Origin: Thermoplasma sp. Kam2015 | Lineage (GTDB): Archaea; Thermoplasmatota; Thermoplasmata; Thermoplasmatales; Thermoplasmataceae | DNA: 40,957 nt | Direction: 5' to 3' | Assembly (NCBI RefSeq): GCF_003205235.1 | Contig: NZ_QJSM01000032.1 | Location: 1 to 40,957, forward strand | In this document: piece after piece, positions 11,201 to 16,682 of the stretch | Numbering within the stretch: position 1 is the first letter of the stretch | Layout: each line of letters begins with the position of its first letter | Translations under genes and position numbers: made by a program | The notes under the pieces: model-generated | The model's input: the letters and a program-made list of their open reading frames with translations, nothing else | Databases searched by the model: none | What the model was told of the DNA's origin: nothing

Positions 11201-11455
11201 ATAATTGAGGAACAATTCATGCAATAACTGAGTGTGGTATGTTAATATATATTGAATAATATAATAATTGAAATACGGATCACTGCCACCCGAATTGTTG
11301 AGAAACGGGTAGTCAAAAGCCTGCGACCAAGAAAAGAAGTTGGCCATAAAGAGATAGAAAACAAAGATTATACCCAGTATTATCTCTGTTTCGTATCTCT
11401 TGAATATCAATGTAAGATCGAATTTGTTTTCGTTTCTCTCTACAGTTTCAAACAT
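5210..11455 (-). CDS. aglB: Giant STT3/AglB oligosaccharyltransferase
   Basis: A 2081-residue catalytic subunit of N-glycosylation that moves a lipid-linked oligosaccharide to Asn in N-X-S/T sequons outside the membrane. The N-terminal half is a multi-pass STT3 domain with the acidic sites GSDPYFNYY (Asp59) and LTDGRMHTPE (Asp171, Glu178), and TIAE (372-375), the archaeal form of the SVSE motif in external loop 5. WWDYG, which reads the sequon Ser/Thr, is at 579-583. The usual length is 600-1000 residues. After about residue 880 come roughly 1,200 residues of repeated beta-sandwich modules, starting with a carboxypeptidase-regulatory-like domain (YINGRVTTESGSGVGGVYVT), with about 60 sequons, then a C-terminal helix and RGRRRK tail. 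It is one uninterrupted frame. The STT3 identity is secure; the extension's role is unknown. Confidence 0.95.
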   Translation of the reverse strand: MFETVERNENKFDLTLIFKRYETEIILGIIFVFYLFMANFFSWSQAFDYPFLNNSGGSDPYFNYYIIQYILTYHTQLLHELFLNYPIGAGNPRPPFFHWMIAFVATILSPIFGVYKAAYYAFAEFDAVFGALLIIPVYLMAKEAFGKKAGIIAAFLYALMPGNLSAGILTDGRMHTPELLFAFLAIYFFEMAIKNAKKGLFINKLSDVKSYLPSIISYYSKNKKATIYALLSGAALGGLMLSWQGYAYIQVIILIYVVVQSVINLLTRKPTGYLTYITTLSMFLGFLMGAYYYYGSGLISGWYTPEVQMAVLGIAFLILINIIGRKPWVITVPLTIAVSLGGFFVLLKLEPTTMHTLISGEGYFIKTRVYTTIAEAAPLPLGEYINSFGVAQFIFGMSGIVYVLYKYVKEKTDILMFILVFSLVSIYMSFEAARFNITAAPAYGILGGAVLIYFIDMAKLTEVRKRNIGSSTLKKTLKGNINWVHASFAIILVLVLIIPSGIGMVNAAIPENSASTINSQIYHELPPFLRANNSSNAQYFGSSGFYIANSSQPLAQSFAWLSTQNTNVPIDERPAYVNWWDYGFQEVLEGQHPTVADDFQQGYVPAGQILLSGNQSQILGVMIARLIKGYEANYHNFAPINSTIKQYLGSKAAQIVYRSYVDPASFTSTVLSNTSIYGNFINSSTPDNIYYGFLRGYLASTFSLNTLSDLYAALEDVTGYSIQYIQIDHNLFPFSGDNPGIFYAPAYLTDQATYTYDGEIVPYTYYQIYASTDQGTYPLNQLPTDLTPIGFNITYTPAFYNTSIYRFLVGYPPSAVGQSNGIPGISYGVGQYEIMPAWNMSNFELVYLGVPYNPYNNTTAHPNAWKIVPIQEAYTLTSEGKGKAQLLPPLSEIYNGADPIVAYYPGAYINGRVTTESGSGVGGVYVTIFDQYGIPHERVITNSTGYYNLIGLPGNDTVVISTGTLDPLTLIGSNVISYWKVHISDAQAEHISTSVNLTSGLPDYYIIHNFVIKNTTISGNLGYTYRTSYNRTSTVHVNTGTVILHNSTYNYTISKNVVNGQYEFNSIPPYDYSVSAIIDGKYYGNITIANTTVGGSYVYNAYVPMNTVNLTVLVGNTPINGLTIYVNGAPYNEVSAENGHYLIYLPSGNYEINAMDQNSTTDTIFESLSGWNEFINISANAYPVVHVSGIASNISTLKFLSDGNYGNVTASVDISNGSYAVSIPSGSYTVYGYGDGYAFLGTYTFTTDTKLNISGYPSSLISLESNVTNISLSSGYYSIVTGNSFIYYQYSGSSEFNISLPDGYYSIYSSSVVAGQSYSANIKVPLMRSLTYQMHLVNSTLTGIVLYNSGVSPSYDSNSSIRNGYIVLYSYRTPIEAVPITPSGYTDIVYASNTGSPSIKVISPYFENYTVTNLAPAMTLGMTPINIPIDITLYNSSIPAVFNGYVDLRGEYDYNLSLINGVIVGSVLPGIYTITIHNATNIIKYNDRPIAASRTIKLPVQILANVSSNLSNLYLFSQTGSRVMLGIIPVGTYEEYYISGSSYHLSMFNVTRNIQINNITTASGFYLNISNDLGILGNYTVSGNGYRISGLSSLVLPAGSYHITFSGALSNYTGSFYATGYSNVTLNANTNETINVTLVQVMTNLRIDTDHPYSTVYLYYNGSFYSGANANGTGIAYFKVPTRDYTVYALSRTYSTGYFGSLSISPFERSKTFNASMTNSYKVFMLTAVDGVQEPLNVSISSGNANINVNSSIGYIYLPIGNYTVSSQISSSESFPSETVSITFASSSTVYVKGQTYVNLNLVKEKVFSFSITQISKIKTFKYIIKNGTIIYYPLSYNFTIMNTGNSIVNITLSSGNLSEFRMIFFGKNISDGKLMLIPGQEDNVTANITPLKMMNSGQISIPVNITYNGGNTTKYLYANFPSLVAFDVSAGISSVNGTYLELPVIINNTGNANITVNLNISAAEINNLSLLDYSVKYPYNVTIPAYSSRSVNITLIPTTSTPAPQVSVKVVVSGYNTTYSLTLNASYPQLSKASVVASGNGVISNYTSNPYLSLIIGLSLIAVTVIVGLSVSAYRGRRRK

Positions 11456-11480
11456 ACAGCGAAACCTCTAATCAAATCTC

Positions 11481-11488
11481 TATATAAA
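11481..11488 (-). promoter_or_regulatory. TATA box of aglB
   Basis: TATATAAA on the plus strand (TTTATATA read towards aglB) is centred about 29 bp before the aglB ATG at 11455, so the leader should be only a few nucleotides. Confidence 0.55.
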
Positions 11489-11526
11489 AAACTGATCGAT
11501 TGGGTTAGAATTGGTCTTACAGGATG

Positions 11527-11537
11527 AATAAATAATT
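11527..11537 (+). promoter_or_regulatory. Candidate TATA box of the pcc1-pfdB-mptA operon
   Basis: AATAAATAATT is centred 29 bp before ATG 11561, again implying an almost leaderless mRNA. It supports that ATG over the in-frame TTG at 11558. Confidence 0.45.
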
Positions 11538-11560
11538 GTTATGAATTCACTCAACCATTG

Positions 11561-11779
11561 ATGCAAGTTAAACTATATCTTGATGGATATCAGTACCGTA
11601 TATTAAGACCAGATGTTGAGGGGAGATATGGTAAGGCTGACGTCTCTCTCCATAGTGAAGGCGGGAGTTTTTACATTTATATAGAAGCACCTGATACAGG
11701 ATCGCTGAGAACTTCATTGTCCTCAATTGCGAGACTATTTCATGTGATAGATAGGATGGAGGGATTAATTAATGGTTGA
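11561..11779 (+). CDS. Pcc1-like KEOPS subunit
   Basis: A 72-residue protein with the beta-beta-alpha-type layout of Pcc1: two strand segments (KADVSLHSEGGSFYIYIEAPDT) and a C-terminal helix (SLRTSLSSIARLFHVIDRME) corresponding to the N/S-rich helix of the Pcc1 dimer. Pcc1 dimerises the KEOPS complex (Kae1, Bud32, Cgi121), which makes the t6A37 base of tRNA. The sequence is too short for certainty, but archaeal pcc1 is commonly next to the prefoldin beta gene, as here, where the frames overlap by 8 nt. ATG 11561 is chosen; a TTG codon 3 nt earlier is possible. Confidence 0.65.
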   Translation: MQVKLYLDGYQYRILRPDVEGRYGKADVSLHSEGGSFYIYIEAPDTGSLRTSLSSIARLFHVIDRMEGLING

Positions 11780-12146
11780 ACCAAATATAAGTGCATACTT
11801 GCAGAATCAATTACGCCAGGCCCAGGAACTTGAAGAAAATATAGAAAAACTAGCAACACAGAGATATCAACTTGATCTAAGTCTTAAGGAGATGCAGAAG
11901 ACGCTTGACGAATTGAATAAACTCGATGAAAGTACTCCAATATATCGCACCGTGGGATCTATTTTATACAGAGTGCAGGATAAGAAAAAGCTGGTAGATG
12001 AATTGGATGAGCAGATAGAACTGGCAAAGATAAGAATAAGTACACTCGAGAAACAGCAGAAATCACTTGAAGAAAAATACAAGGAACTACAGAATGCAAT
12101 AAGGGATAGATATAATCAGGAGAATAAGAAAGGTGCCACAAATTGA
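11772..12146 (+). CDS. pfdB: Prefoldin subunit beta
   Basis: A 124-residue protein with the prefoldin beta pattern: an N-terminal coiled-coil helix (about residues 8-48), a short beta-hairpin turn (DESTPIYRTVGSILYRVQDKKKLVDEL, about 50-75, with the conserved Y-x-x-V-G motif), and a second long coiled-coil helix (75-115). Beta subunits form hexamers with alpha subunits and hand unfolded proteins to the thermosome. It overlaps both neighbours (8 nt with pcc1, 4 nt with mptA), so the three genes form one transcript. No alpha subunit gene is in this window. Confidence 0.93.
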   Translation: MVEPNISAYLQNQLRQAQELEENIEKLATQRYQLDLSLKEMQKTLDELNKLDESTPIYRTVGSILYRVQDKKKLVDELDEQIELAKIRISTLEKQQKSLEEKYKELQNAIRDRYNQENKKGATN

Positions 12147-13003
12147 TAGATTTCCTGGATGTCCAGAAGGAGCTCCCATCCATTGGTGTGAGGATCAATA
12201 GGGTTGGGGTAAAGAAGATAAATTTTCCACTGAAACTCGGCGAGGATTTCGCTTTCTTAGTTATCGATCTATTTGTTGATATCCCTGAAACAAGAAAAGG
12301 CGCTGACATGTCCAGAGCAGTGGAATCCATCCACAAGGTCCTTAATAGCTGGTCAGATAGCGAAAGAATAGGAGAAATAGGTATTGCCATATGTGATGAA
12401 GCCCTCTCAAGGTTCAACTATTCAGAAAAATCAGAGAGTTACATTGAAATAAACTATTTCAAAAGGGAAAAGGATAGATACCTTGAATATAAAATATATT
12501 TACATTCAATTAAAAATCGTCTTAATACCCTAAAAAACGAAATTGGGATGTCCTATGTTACGATGACGGCCTGCCCATGCGCCATGGAAACCACAAGAGC
12601 ATTGATCAGTAAGGATAATCCGGAACTATCGGATTATCTGATATCTATTCCAACCGTTACTCATAATCAGAGAAATATTATAAAATTATTTGTTGAAAAC
12701 AAAGGGAACAATATCTCTATATGGCAACTTGCAAGCATAATAGAAAATGTTCAGGGTAGACCGCTCGATTCGCTTCTTAAAAGGATTGATGAAGGAAATC
12801 TTGTCTATAGGGCTCATAAGAATCCAAGATTTGTTGAAGATGTTGTACGTGAAATAGCCTATGTGGCTGCCAATTCTCTGGCAATTCCAGACGAAGCGAA
12901 GATAAGAGTATCATCCGAAAGTGATGAGAGCATACACCCACATAATGCGTTCGCAGAACTAGAACTGAGCGCGGGTGAACTTAGAAGGATCTCCAGAAAA
13001 TAA
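12143..13003 (+). CDS. mptA: GTP cyclohydrolase IV (MptA/FolE2 family)
   Basis: A 286-residue enzyme of the FolE2/MptA family that converts GTP to a dihydroneopterin derivative, the first step of pterin cofactor synthesis. In archaeal MptA the product is 7,8-dihydroneopterin 2',3'-cyclic phosphate and the metal is Fe(II). Visible motifs are TACPCAMET with Cys144 and Cys146 (metal ligand region), PTVTHNQRN with His174, His64 in the N-terminal half, and HPHNAFAELE near the C-terminus. It lacks the FolE1 signature. The start is TTG 12143, overlapping the pfdB stop (TTGA). Whether the product goes to a folate or a methanopterin-like cofactor is not shown here. No regulatory site was seen inside the operon. 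Confidence 0.88.
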   Translation: MIDFLDVQKELPSIGVRINRVGVKKINFPLKLGEDFAFLVIDLFVDIPETRKGADMSRAVESIHKVLNSWSDSERIGEIGIAICDEALSRFNYSEKSESYIEINYFKREKDRYLEYKIYLHSIKNRLNTLKNEIGMSYVTMTACPCAMETTRALISKDNPELSDYLISIPTVTHNQRNIIKLFVENKGNNISIWQLASIIENVQGRPLDSLLKRIDEGNLVYRAHKNPRFVEDVVREIAYVAANSLAIPDEAKIRVSSESDESIHPHNAFAELELSAGELRRISRK

Positions 13004-13035
13004 TCAAATTGCCCATGCCCAAGAAAATTTCATCT

Positions 13036-13464
13036 TTACATTTTTTCTCCAATCAGATCCATTATCTTTTTTCTCACCAATGACGAGCTGTTGAGATCTC
13101 CATCATATTTCGAGATGCGAACTATGCGTGCTTCCACTCCAACTTTTTGCAGCTGCCTGTTAAGTCCTACTTCATCAAATTTTTGATCGTACCCTAGAGT
13201 TATTATATCCGGTCTGACTTCGAGTACTGTTTTCATCATATCGTCTTCATGACCAAGGATCGCATAATCAACTGGTTTAAGTTCGGATACAAGCTTTAAT
13301 CTGGAGTTTTCGTCAAAAATAGGCGACTTACCATTCTTTCTCGCAGTCTTATCCCTTGCCACTACCACAACCAGCATATCTCCCAGTTTCTTTGATTCCT
13401 TCAAATAATGAATATGACCAAGATGTATGATGTCGAAAACGCCGGTTGCCATTACCTTAATCAT
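13036..13464 (-). CDS. ribL: Archaeal FAD synthase RibL
   Basis: A 142-residue cytidylyltransferase-like nucleotidyltransferase. VMATGVFDIIHLGHIHYLK holds the HxGH signature (His14-His17), followed by VVARDKTARKNGK, and near the C-terminus LNSSSLVRKKI replaces the ISSTxxR motif. This size and pattern fit archaeal RibL, which adenylates FMN to FAD; glycerol-3-phosphate cytidylyltransferases look similar and are the main alternative. The gene stands alone, converges with mptA and diverges from the acetyltransferase gene, with a TATA box about 25 bp before its ATG. Confidence 0.82.
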   Translation of the reverse strand: MIKVMATGVFDIIHLGHIHYLKESKKLGDMLVVVVARDKTARKNGKSPIFDENSRLKLVSELKPVDYAILGHEDDMMKTVLEVRPDIITLGYDQKFDEVGLNRQLQKVGVEARIVRISKYDGDLNSSSLVRKKIMDLIGEKM

Positions 13465-13483
13465 CAGCGCCCTATTTTAAGAT

Positions 13484-13494
13484 TGTAAATAAAG
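13484..13494 (-). promoter_or_regulatory. TATA box of ribL
   Basis: TGTAAATAAAG on the plus strand (CTTTATTTACA towards ribL) is centred 25 bp before ATG 13464, predicting a leaderless transcript. Confidence 0.5.
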
Positions 13495-13583
13495 ATTTCA
13501 CCACCCGTCATATATTCACTTCTAAAGATCTAATCTTGATATGATGAAATACTCCTATATCCAGAGAGGTTATTCCCACATAA

Positions 13584-14045
13584 ATGATAATCAGACGCTA
13601 CAGAAGATCAGACCTCGATAATATAGCAGTGCTGGAAAAGAGGGCTTTCACTGTCGGCCCATATTCCAAACGTTATCTCAAAACTGTGCTGGAGTATCCT
13701 GGATCGATAAGCATGGTGGCGCAGATAAACTCCTCGATATGTGGTTATCTGGTAGCACTGCCACTGGATGAAAGATCCATAGATATAGAGAGCATAGCAA
13801 CAGATCCCGACTGCAGGGGCCTGGGCATAGCAAAGCGTATGATTTCCATGCTTATAAATTGGGCTTGCAATGAATATGAAAACATAATTCTCGAAGTGAG
13901 GGACAAAAATACTGAGGCCATATCGCTGTATCTGAAAATGGGATTCGAAATCATAGAATTTCTCAATGGATATTATCATGAATCCTATAGAGGATCAATA
14001 AATGCTTATCGTATGAAAAGAAATTGTAAAGAAAAGACTGCTTGA
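13584..14045 (+). CDS. rimI: RimI/Ard1-type GNAT N-acetyltransferase
   Basis: A 153-residue GNAT-fold enzyme. Motif A, the acetyl-CoA pyrophosphate loop, is DPDCRGLGIAKRMI (residues 74-87), preceded by strand IDIESIATDP and followed by NIILEVRDKNTEAISLYLKMGFE, typical of protein N-terminal acetyltransferases of the RimI/Ard1 group. It probably acetylates protein N-termini cotranslationally; substrate range cannot be read from sequence. It diverges from ribL and its 3' end nearly meets the HIT gene (8-nt gap). An AT-rich CCTATAT at 13554-13560 may be its TATA element. Confidence 0.85.
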   Translation: MIIRRYRRSDLDNIAVLEKRAFTVGPYSKRYLKTVLEYPGSISMVAQINSSICGYLVALPLDERSIDIESIATDPDCRGLGIAKRMISMLINWACNEYENIILEVRDKNTEAISLYLKMGFEIIEFLNGYYHESYRGSINAYRMKRNCKEKTA

Positions 14046-14053
14046 TCCATGAT

Positions 14054-14497
14054 TCAATCAAAATCGTGATTTCTCTCCATTTCGCTGTAAACTCCGGCTA
14101 TTTTCTGTGCTGTTCTCTGAAGATCTTCAAAAGATACTTCCAGTCTCCCCCATTTGAAAGGTTTATCACACCATCTCGGTATAACATGCACATGAAAATG
14201 CATGACTCTTTGATTTGCACACGATCCATTGTTCTGGCCTATATTGATGCCATCAGCTCCCATAGCTTTCATTACAGCTTTGGCAACCCTCTTGGCCATC
14301 AATTGAACTTCAATATAGTATCTTTGATCTATGTCGAAGATGTTCTCAAAATGTTCTTTCGGAATTACAAGGATGTGCCCAGGTTCAACAGGAGCATTGT
14401 CCATGAATGATATCACCATATCATTTTCGGCCACTATCGCTGCATTTCTCTTTATGATAATCTCCTTACAAAAAACACATGAATCGTCCAATACCAT
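14054..14497 (-). CDS. HIT-family nucleotide hydrolase
   Basis: A 147-residue histidine-triad protein. The active site MHFHVHVIPRW contains H-x-H-x-H, with the central His as nucleophile on the alpha-phosphate of nucleotides. The N-terminal CVFCKEI motif (a candidate zinc site) and EPGHILVIPKEHFENIFDID are typical of HINT/Fhit-like archaeal members. Probable substrates are AMP-amino esters, AMP-lysine or Ap4A-type dinucleotides; the exact one is not evident. It is a single gene converging with rimI. The ATG at 14497 is the only well-placed start. Confidence 0.88.
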   Translation of the reverse strand: MVLDDSCVFCKEIIIKRNAAIVAENDMVISFMDNAPVEPGHILVIPKEHFENIFDIDQRYYIEVQLMAKRVAKAVMKAMGADGINIGQNNGSCANQRVMHFHVHVIPRWCDKPFKWGRLEVSFEDLQRTAQKIAGVYSEMERNHDFD

Positions 14498-14808
14498 TTC
14501 GAAACACCCATGTTTATTCTGCTGCTCTGGCTCAAGGAATATTATCGATGCGACCCGTATATTTCAATATTCCTTACATATCCAGATCCTATGACTTATG
14601 CACGTCTTCCTAGGTCAATCAATTCAAAGTTAATATATTTGCCATTCCATCATACCTTAAGTATTCCTGACTATTCCAATTGTGCAAATTGGGATTTACG
14701 ATGATTATTATCTCAGATGTTTCTTTTATTATTTAAGATCTTTCATAATATGGCTCTTCTTTTAGAAATTCCCATTAAGTTAAAATAGAATAATCAACTA
14801 TGATCGTT
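14498..14808. other. Gene-free 311-bp interval
   Basis: The region lies between the divergent HIT and aldehyde oxidoreductase genes. It is AT-rich, has many stops in all frames, and no RNA gene was recognised. It holds a hairpin at 14673-14695 (stem ATTCCAATT/AATTGGGAT with one G-T pair, loop GTGCA) and a TATA-like GTTAAAATAG at 14779-14788. Confidence 0.5.
14779..14788 (+). promoter_or_regulatory. TATA box that decides the AOR start
   Basis: GTTAAAATAG is centred 26 bp before ATG 14809 but only 17 bp before ATG 14800. With leaderless transcripts common here, this favours the second ATG as the real start. Confidence 0.5.
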
Positions 14809-16680
14809 ATGTATGGGGTAAATGGAAAGGTTCTTTGGGCTGATCTCACAAATGAGAAGATGTGGGTTGAAGAGATCCCAGAACAGATATACAGGAAATA
14901 TCTTGCCGGGGTTGGTCTTGGTGCCTATATACTCAATCGTGAAATAAAAAATAACATCGATGCACTTGGCCCCGATAATATATTGGGCTTCGTAACTGGA
15001 ATATTCAACAGCCATAATGCACCACTCGGTGGAAGGTTAGAAGTGGTGGCCAAATCCCCAATGACCGGTACATGGGGTGATTCAAACTGCGGTGGAAAAT
15101 TCGCTCCTGAATTGAAGAATACTGGTTTTGACGCACTCTTTGTTAAGGGTATAGCGAAGCACCCGGTTTACATAAAGATAGTGGATGATAATTATTCCAT
15201 AGAGGATGCAAGTACGCTTTGGGGCAAAGATGCGTATGAAACGGAAACCGAGTTGAAGAAAATAGAGCCGAAAGGGCAGGCAATGGTTATAGGGGTACCG
15301 GGAGAAAAGATGCTCTACGCCGCTGCAATAATGAATGAATACGGAAGAGCCGCAGGCAGATCAGGGCTGGCTGCCGTTATGGGATCCAAGAAACTTAAAG
15401 GTGTGCTTGTACGTGGAACAAAGAAGATACCGGTATATGATGATAAGATGCTCACCGATACCATAAAGAAAGCTCAGATTCAGTTCAGAAATTCAATGAA
15501 TCTAGTCAATCCTTGGCACATGTTCGGTACAACTCAAATTACGGAATCATCCCATCTAAATGGTGATACCCCTATCAAGAACTGGGCTGGTGTTGGCATA
15601 ATTGACTTCGGCGAGGAGAACGCTCGCAAGATAAGCGGTGAGGAAATCAGGAAGGATGTCCTCAAATCATACGGCTGTGCGCAGTGCACACTGGCATGTG
15701 GAGGACATGTGAAGAGAGAGACAAGATATGGAACAGTTGAAGGGCATCGTCTGGAGTATGAAGGTACAGGTGCATTCGGCGGCCTGAACCTGATTGCGGA
15801 TCTTGACGCTATGTCCATGTCCTTCGAGCTGTGCAATAGATATGGACTCGATATAATAACAACCGGGGCCGTGATAGCATTCGCCAACGAGCTGTATGAA
15901 AGGGGAATTTTAACCGAAAAAGATATAGGGTTCAAGATAGGATTCGGAAATTCAGATGCCGAGGTCAAGCTCACTGAGTTGATAGGGAAAGGTGAGGGAA
16001 TTGGGAGAATACTTGGCATGGGACAGAGATATGCAGCAAAGGTCATAGGAAAGGGTGCTGAAGAATCTGCCATGGAAATAGGCGGGCAGGATCTTCCGAT
16101 GCATGACCCAAGGCTGATGCCCAGCCTTGGAAATACCTATATCTCGGATGCCACACCTGGAAGACATACCGCTGGTGGTATAGGGTTCAACGAGGGCTTC
16201 GAGCTTGTCCTTCCATTCAAGCATAAGGAGAGCGGAACAAAGATCCCGAGATACGAGTATCATGGAAAGGCCCACTGGCAGCTGCTATCTGTGGCAGGAC
16301 AGGAGATCCTGAATTCCACCGGGATGTGCCTGTTCTCCACCAATATATGGCCAAACAGCTATCCGTATCTTGAACTGATAAAGGCGATAACAGGATGGGA
16401 TCTTACCGAAGACGATCTTGTGGAGATCGGATGGAGGATACAGATGGCCAGGCACATATTCAATGCTAAGCAGGGTATAAATCAGTATGAGATCAAGCCA
16501 CCAGGGAGAGTCATGGGTTATCCACCTCTGAAAGCCGGTCCTACCGCTGGGGTATCCGTGGATTATGAGACTTTGAGAAACGAATATCTGTCCGAGATTG
16601 GATTGTCAAGAGATGGCAGGCCATCACCGGACGTCCTCAAAAAATTGGATATAGATCCGGAGATCGCTGTCGGTATCTGA
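14809..16680 (+). CDS. aor: Tungsten-containing aldehyde:ferredoxin oxidoreductase
   Basis: A 623-residue enzyme of the AOR family that oxidises aldehydes to acids with ferredoxin as acceptor, using a tungsten (or molybdenum) bis-pyranopterin and a [4Fe-4S] cluster. The N-terminus MYGVNGKVLWADLTNEK is the family's opening beta segment. SCGGKFAPELKNTGFDALFVKG and GRAAGRSGLAAVMGSKKLKGV bind the pterin. Cluster ligands are Cys290, Cys293, Cys297 (CAQCTLAC) and Cys507 (STGMCLFST). ATG 14809 is favoured over ATG 14800 by the promoter distance and family N-terminus. It ends 2 nt from the convergent copA stop codon. Substrate (glyceraldehyde, amino-acid-derived aldehydes or others) is not decided by the motifs seen. 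Confidence 0.92.
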   Translation: MYGVNGKVLWADLTNEKMWVEEIPEQIYRKYLAGVGLGAYILNREIKNNIDALGPDNILGFVTGIFNSHNAPLGGRLEVVAKSPMTGTWGDSNCGGKFAPELKNTGFDALFVKGIAKHPVYIKIVDDNYSIEDASTLWGKDAYETETELKKIEPKGQAMVIGVPGEKMLYAAAIMNEYGRAAGRSGLAAVMGSKKLKGVLVRGTKKIPVYDDKMLTDTIKKAQIQFRNSMNLVNPWHMFGTTQITESSHLNGDTPIKNWAGVGIIDFGEENARKISGEEIRKDVLKSYGCAQCTLACGGHVKRETRYGTVEGHRLEYEGTGAFGGLNLIADLDAMSMSFELCNRYGLDIITTGAVIAFANELYERGILTEKDIGFKIGFGNSDAEVKLTELIGKGEGIGRILGMGQRYAAKVIGKGAEESAMEIGGQDLPMHDPRLMPSLGNTYISDATPGRHTAGGIGFNEGFELVLPFKHKESGTKIPRYEYHGKAHWQLLSVAGQEILNSTGMCLFSTNIWPNSYPYLELIKAITGWDLTEDDLVEIGWRIQMARHIFNAKQGINQYEIKPPGRVMGYPPLKAGPTAGVSVDYETLRNEYLSEIGLSRDGRPSPDVLKKLDIDPEIAVGI

Positions 16681-16682
16681 AA

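Noticed and set aside
5210-11455. Giant AglB as an artificial fusion of two genes
   Set aside because: The frame is uninterrupted, the beta-sandwich modules follow the STT3 ectodomain without an internal promoter or signal peptide, and the stop overlaps a coupled gene.
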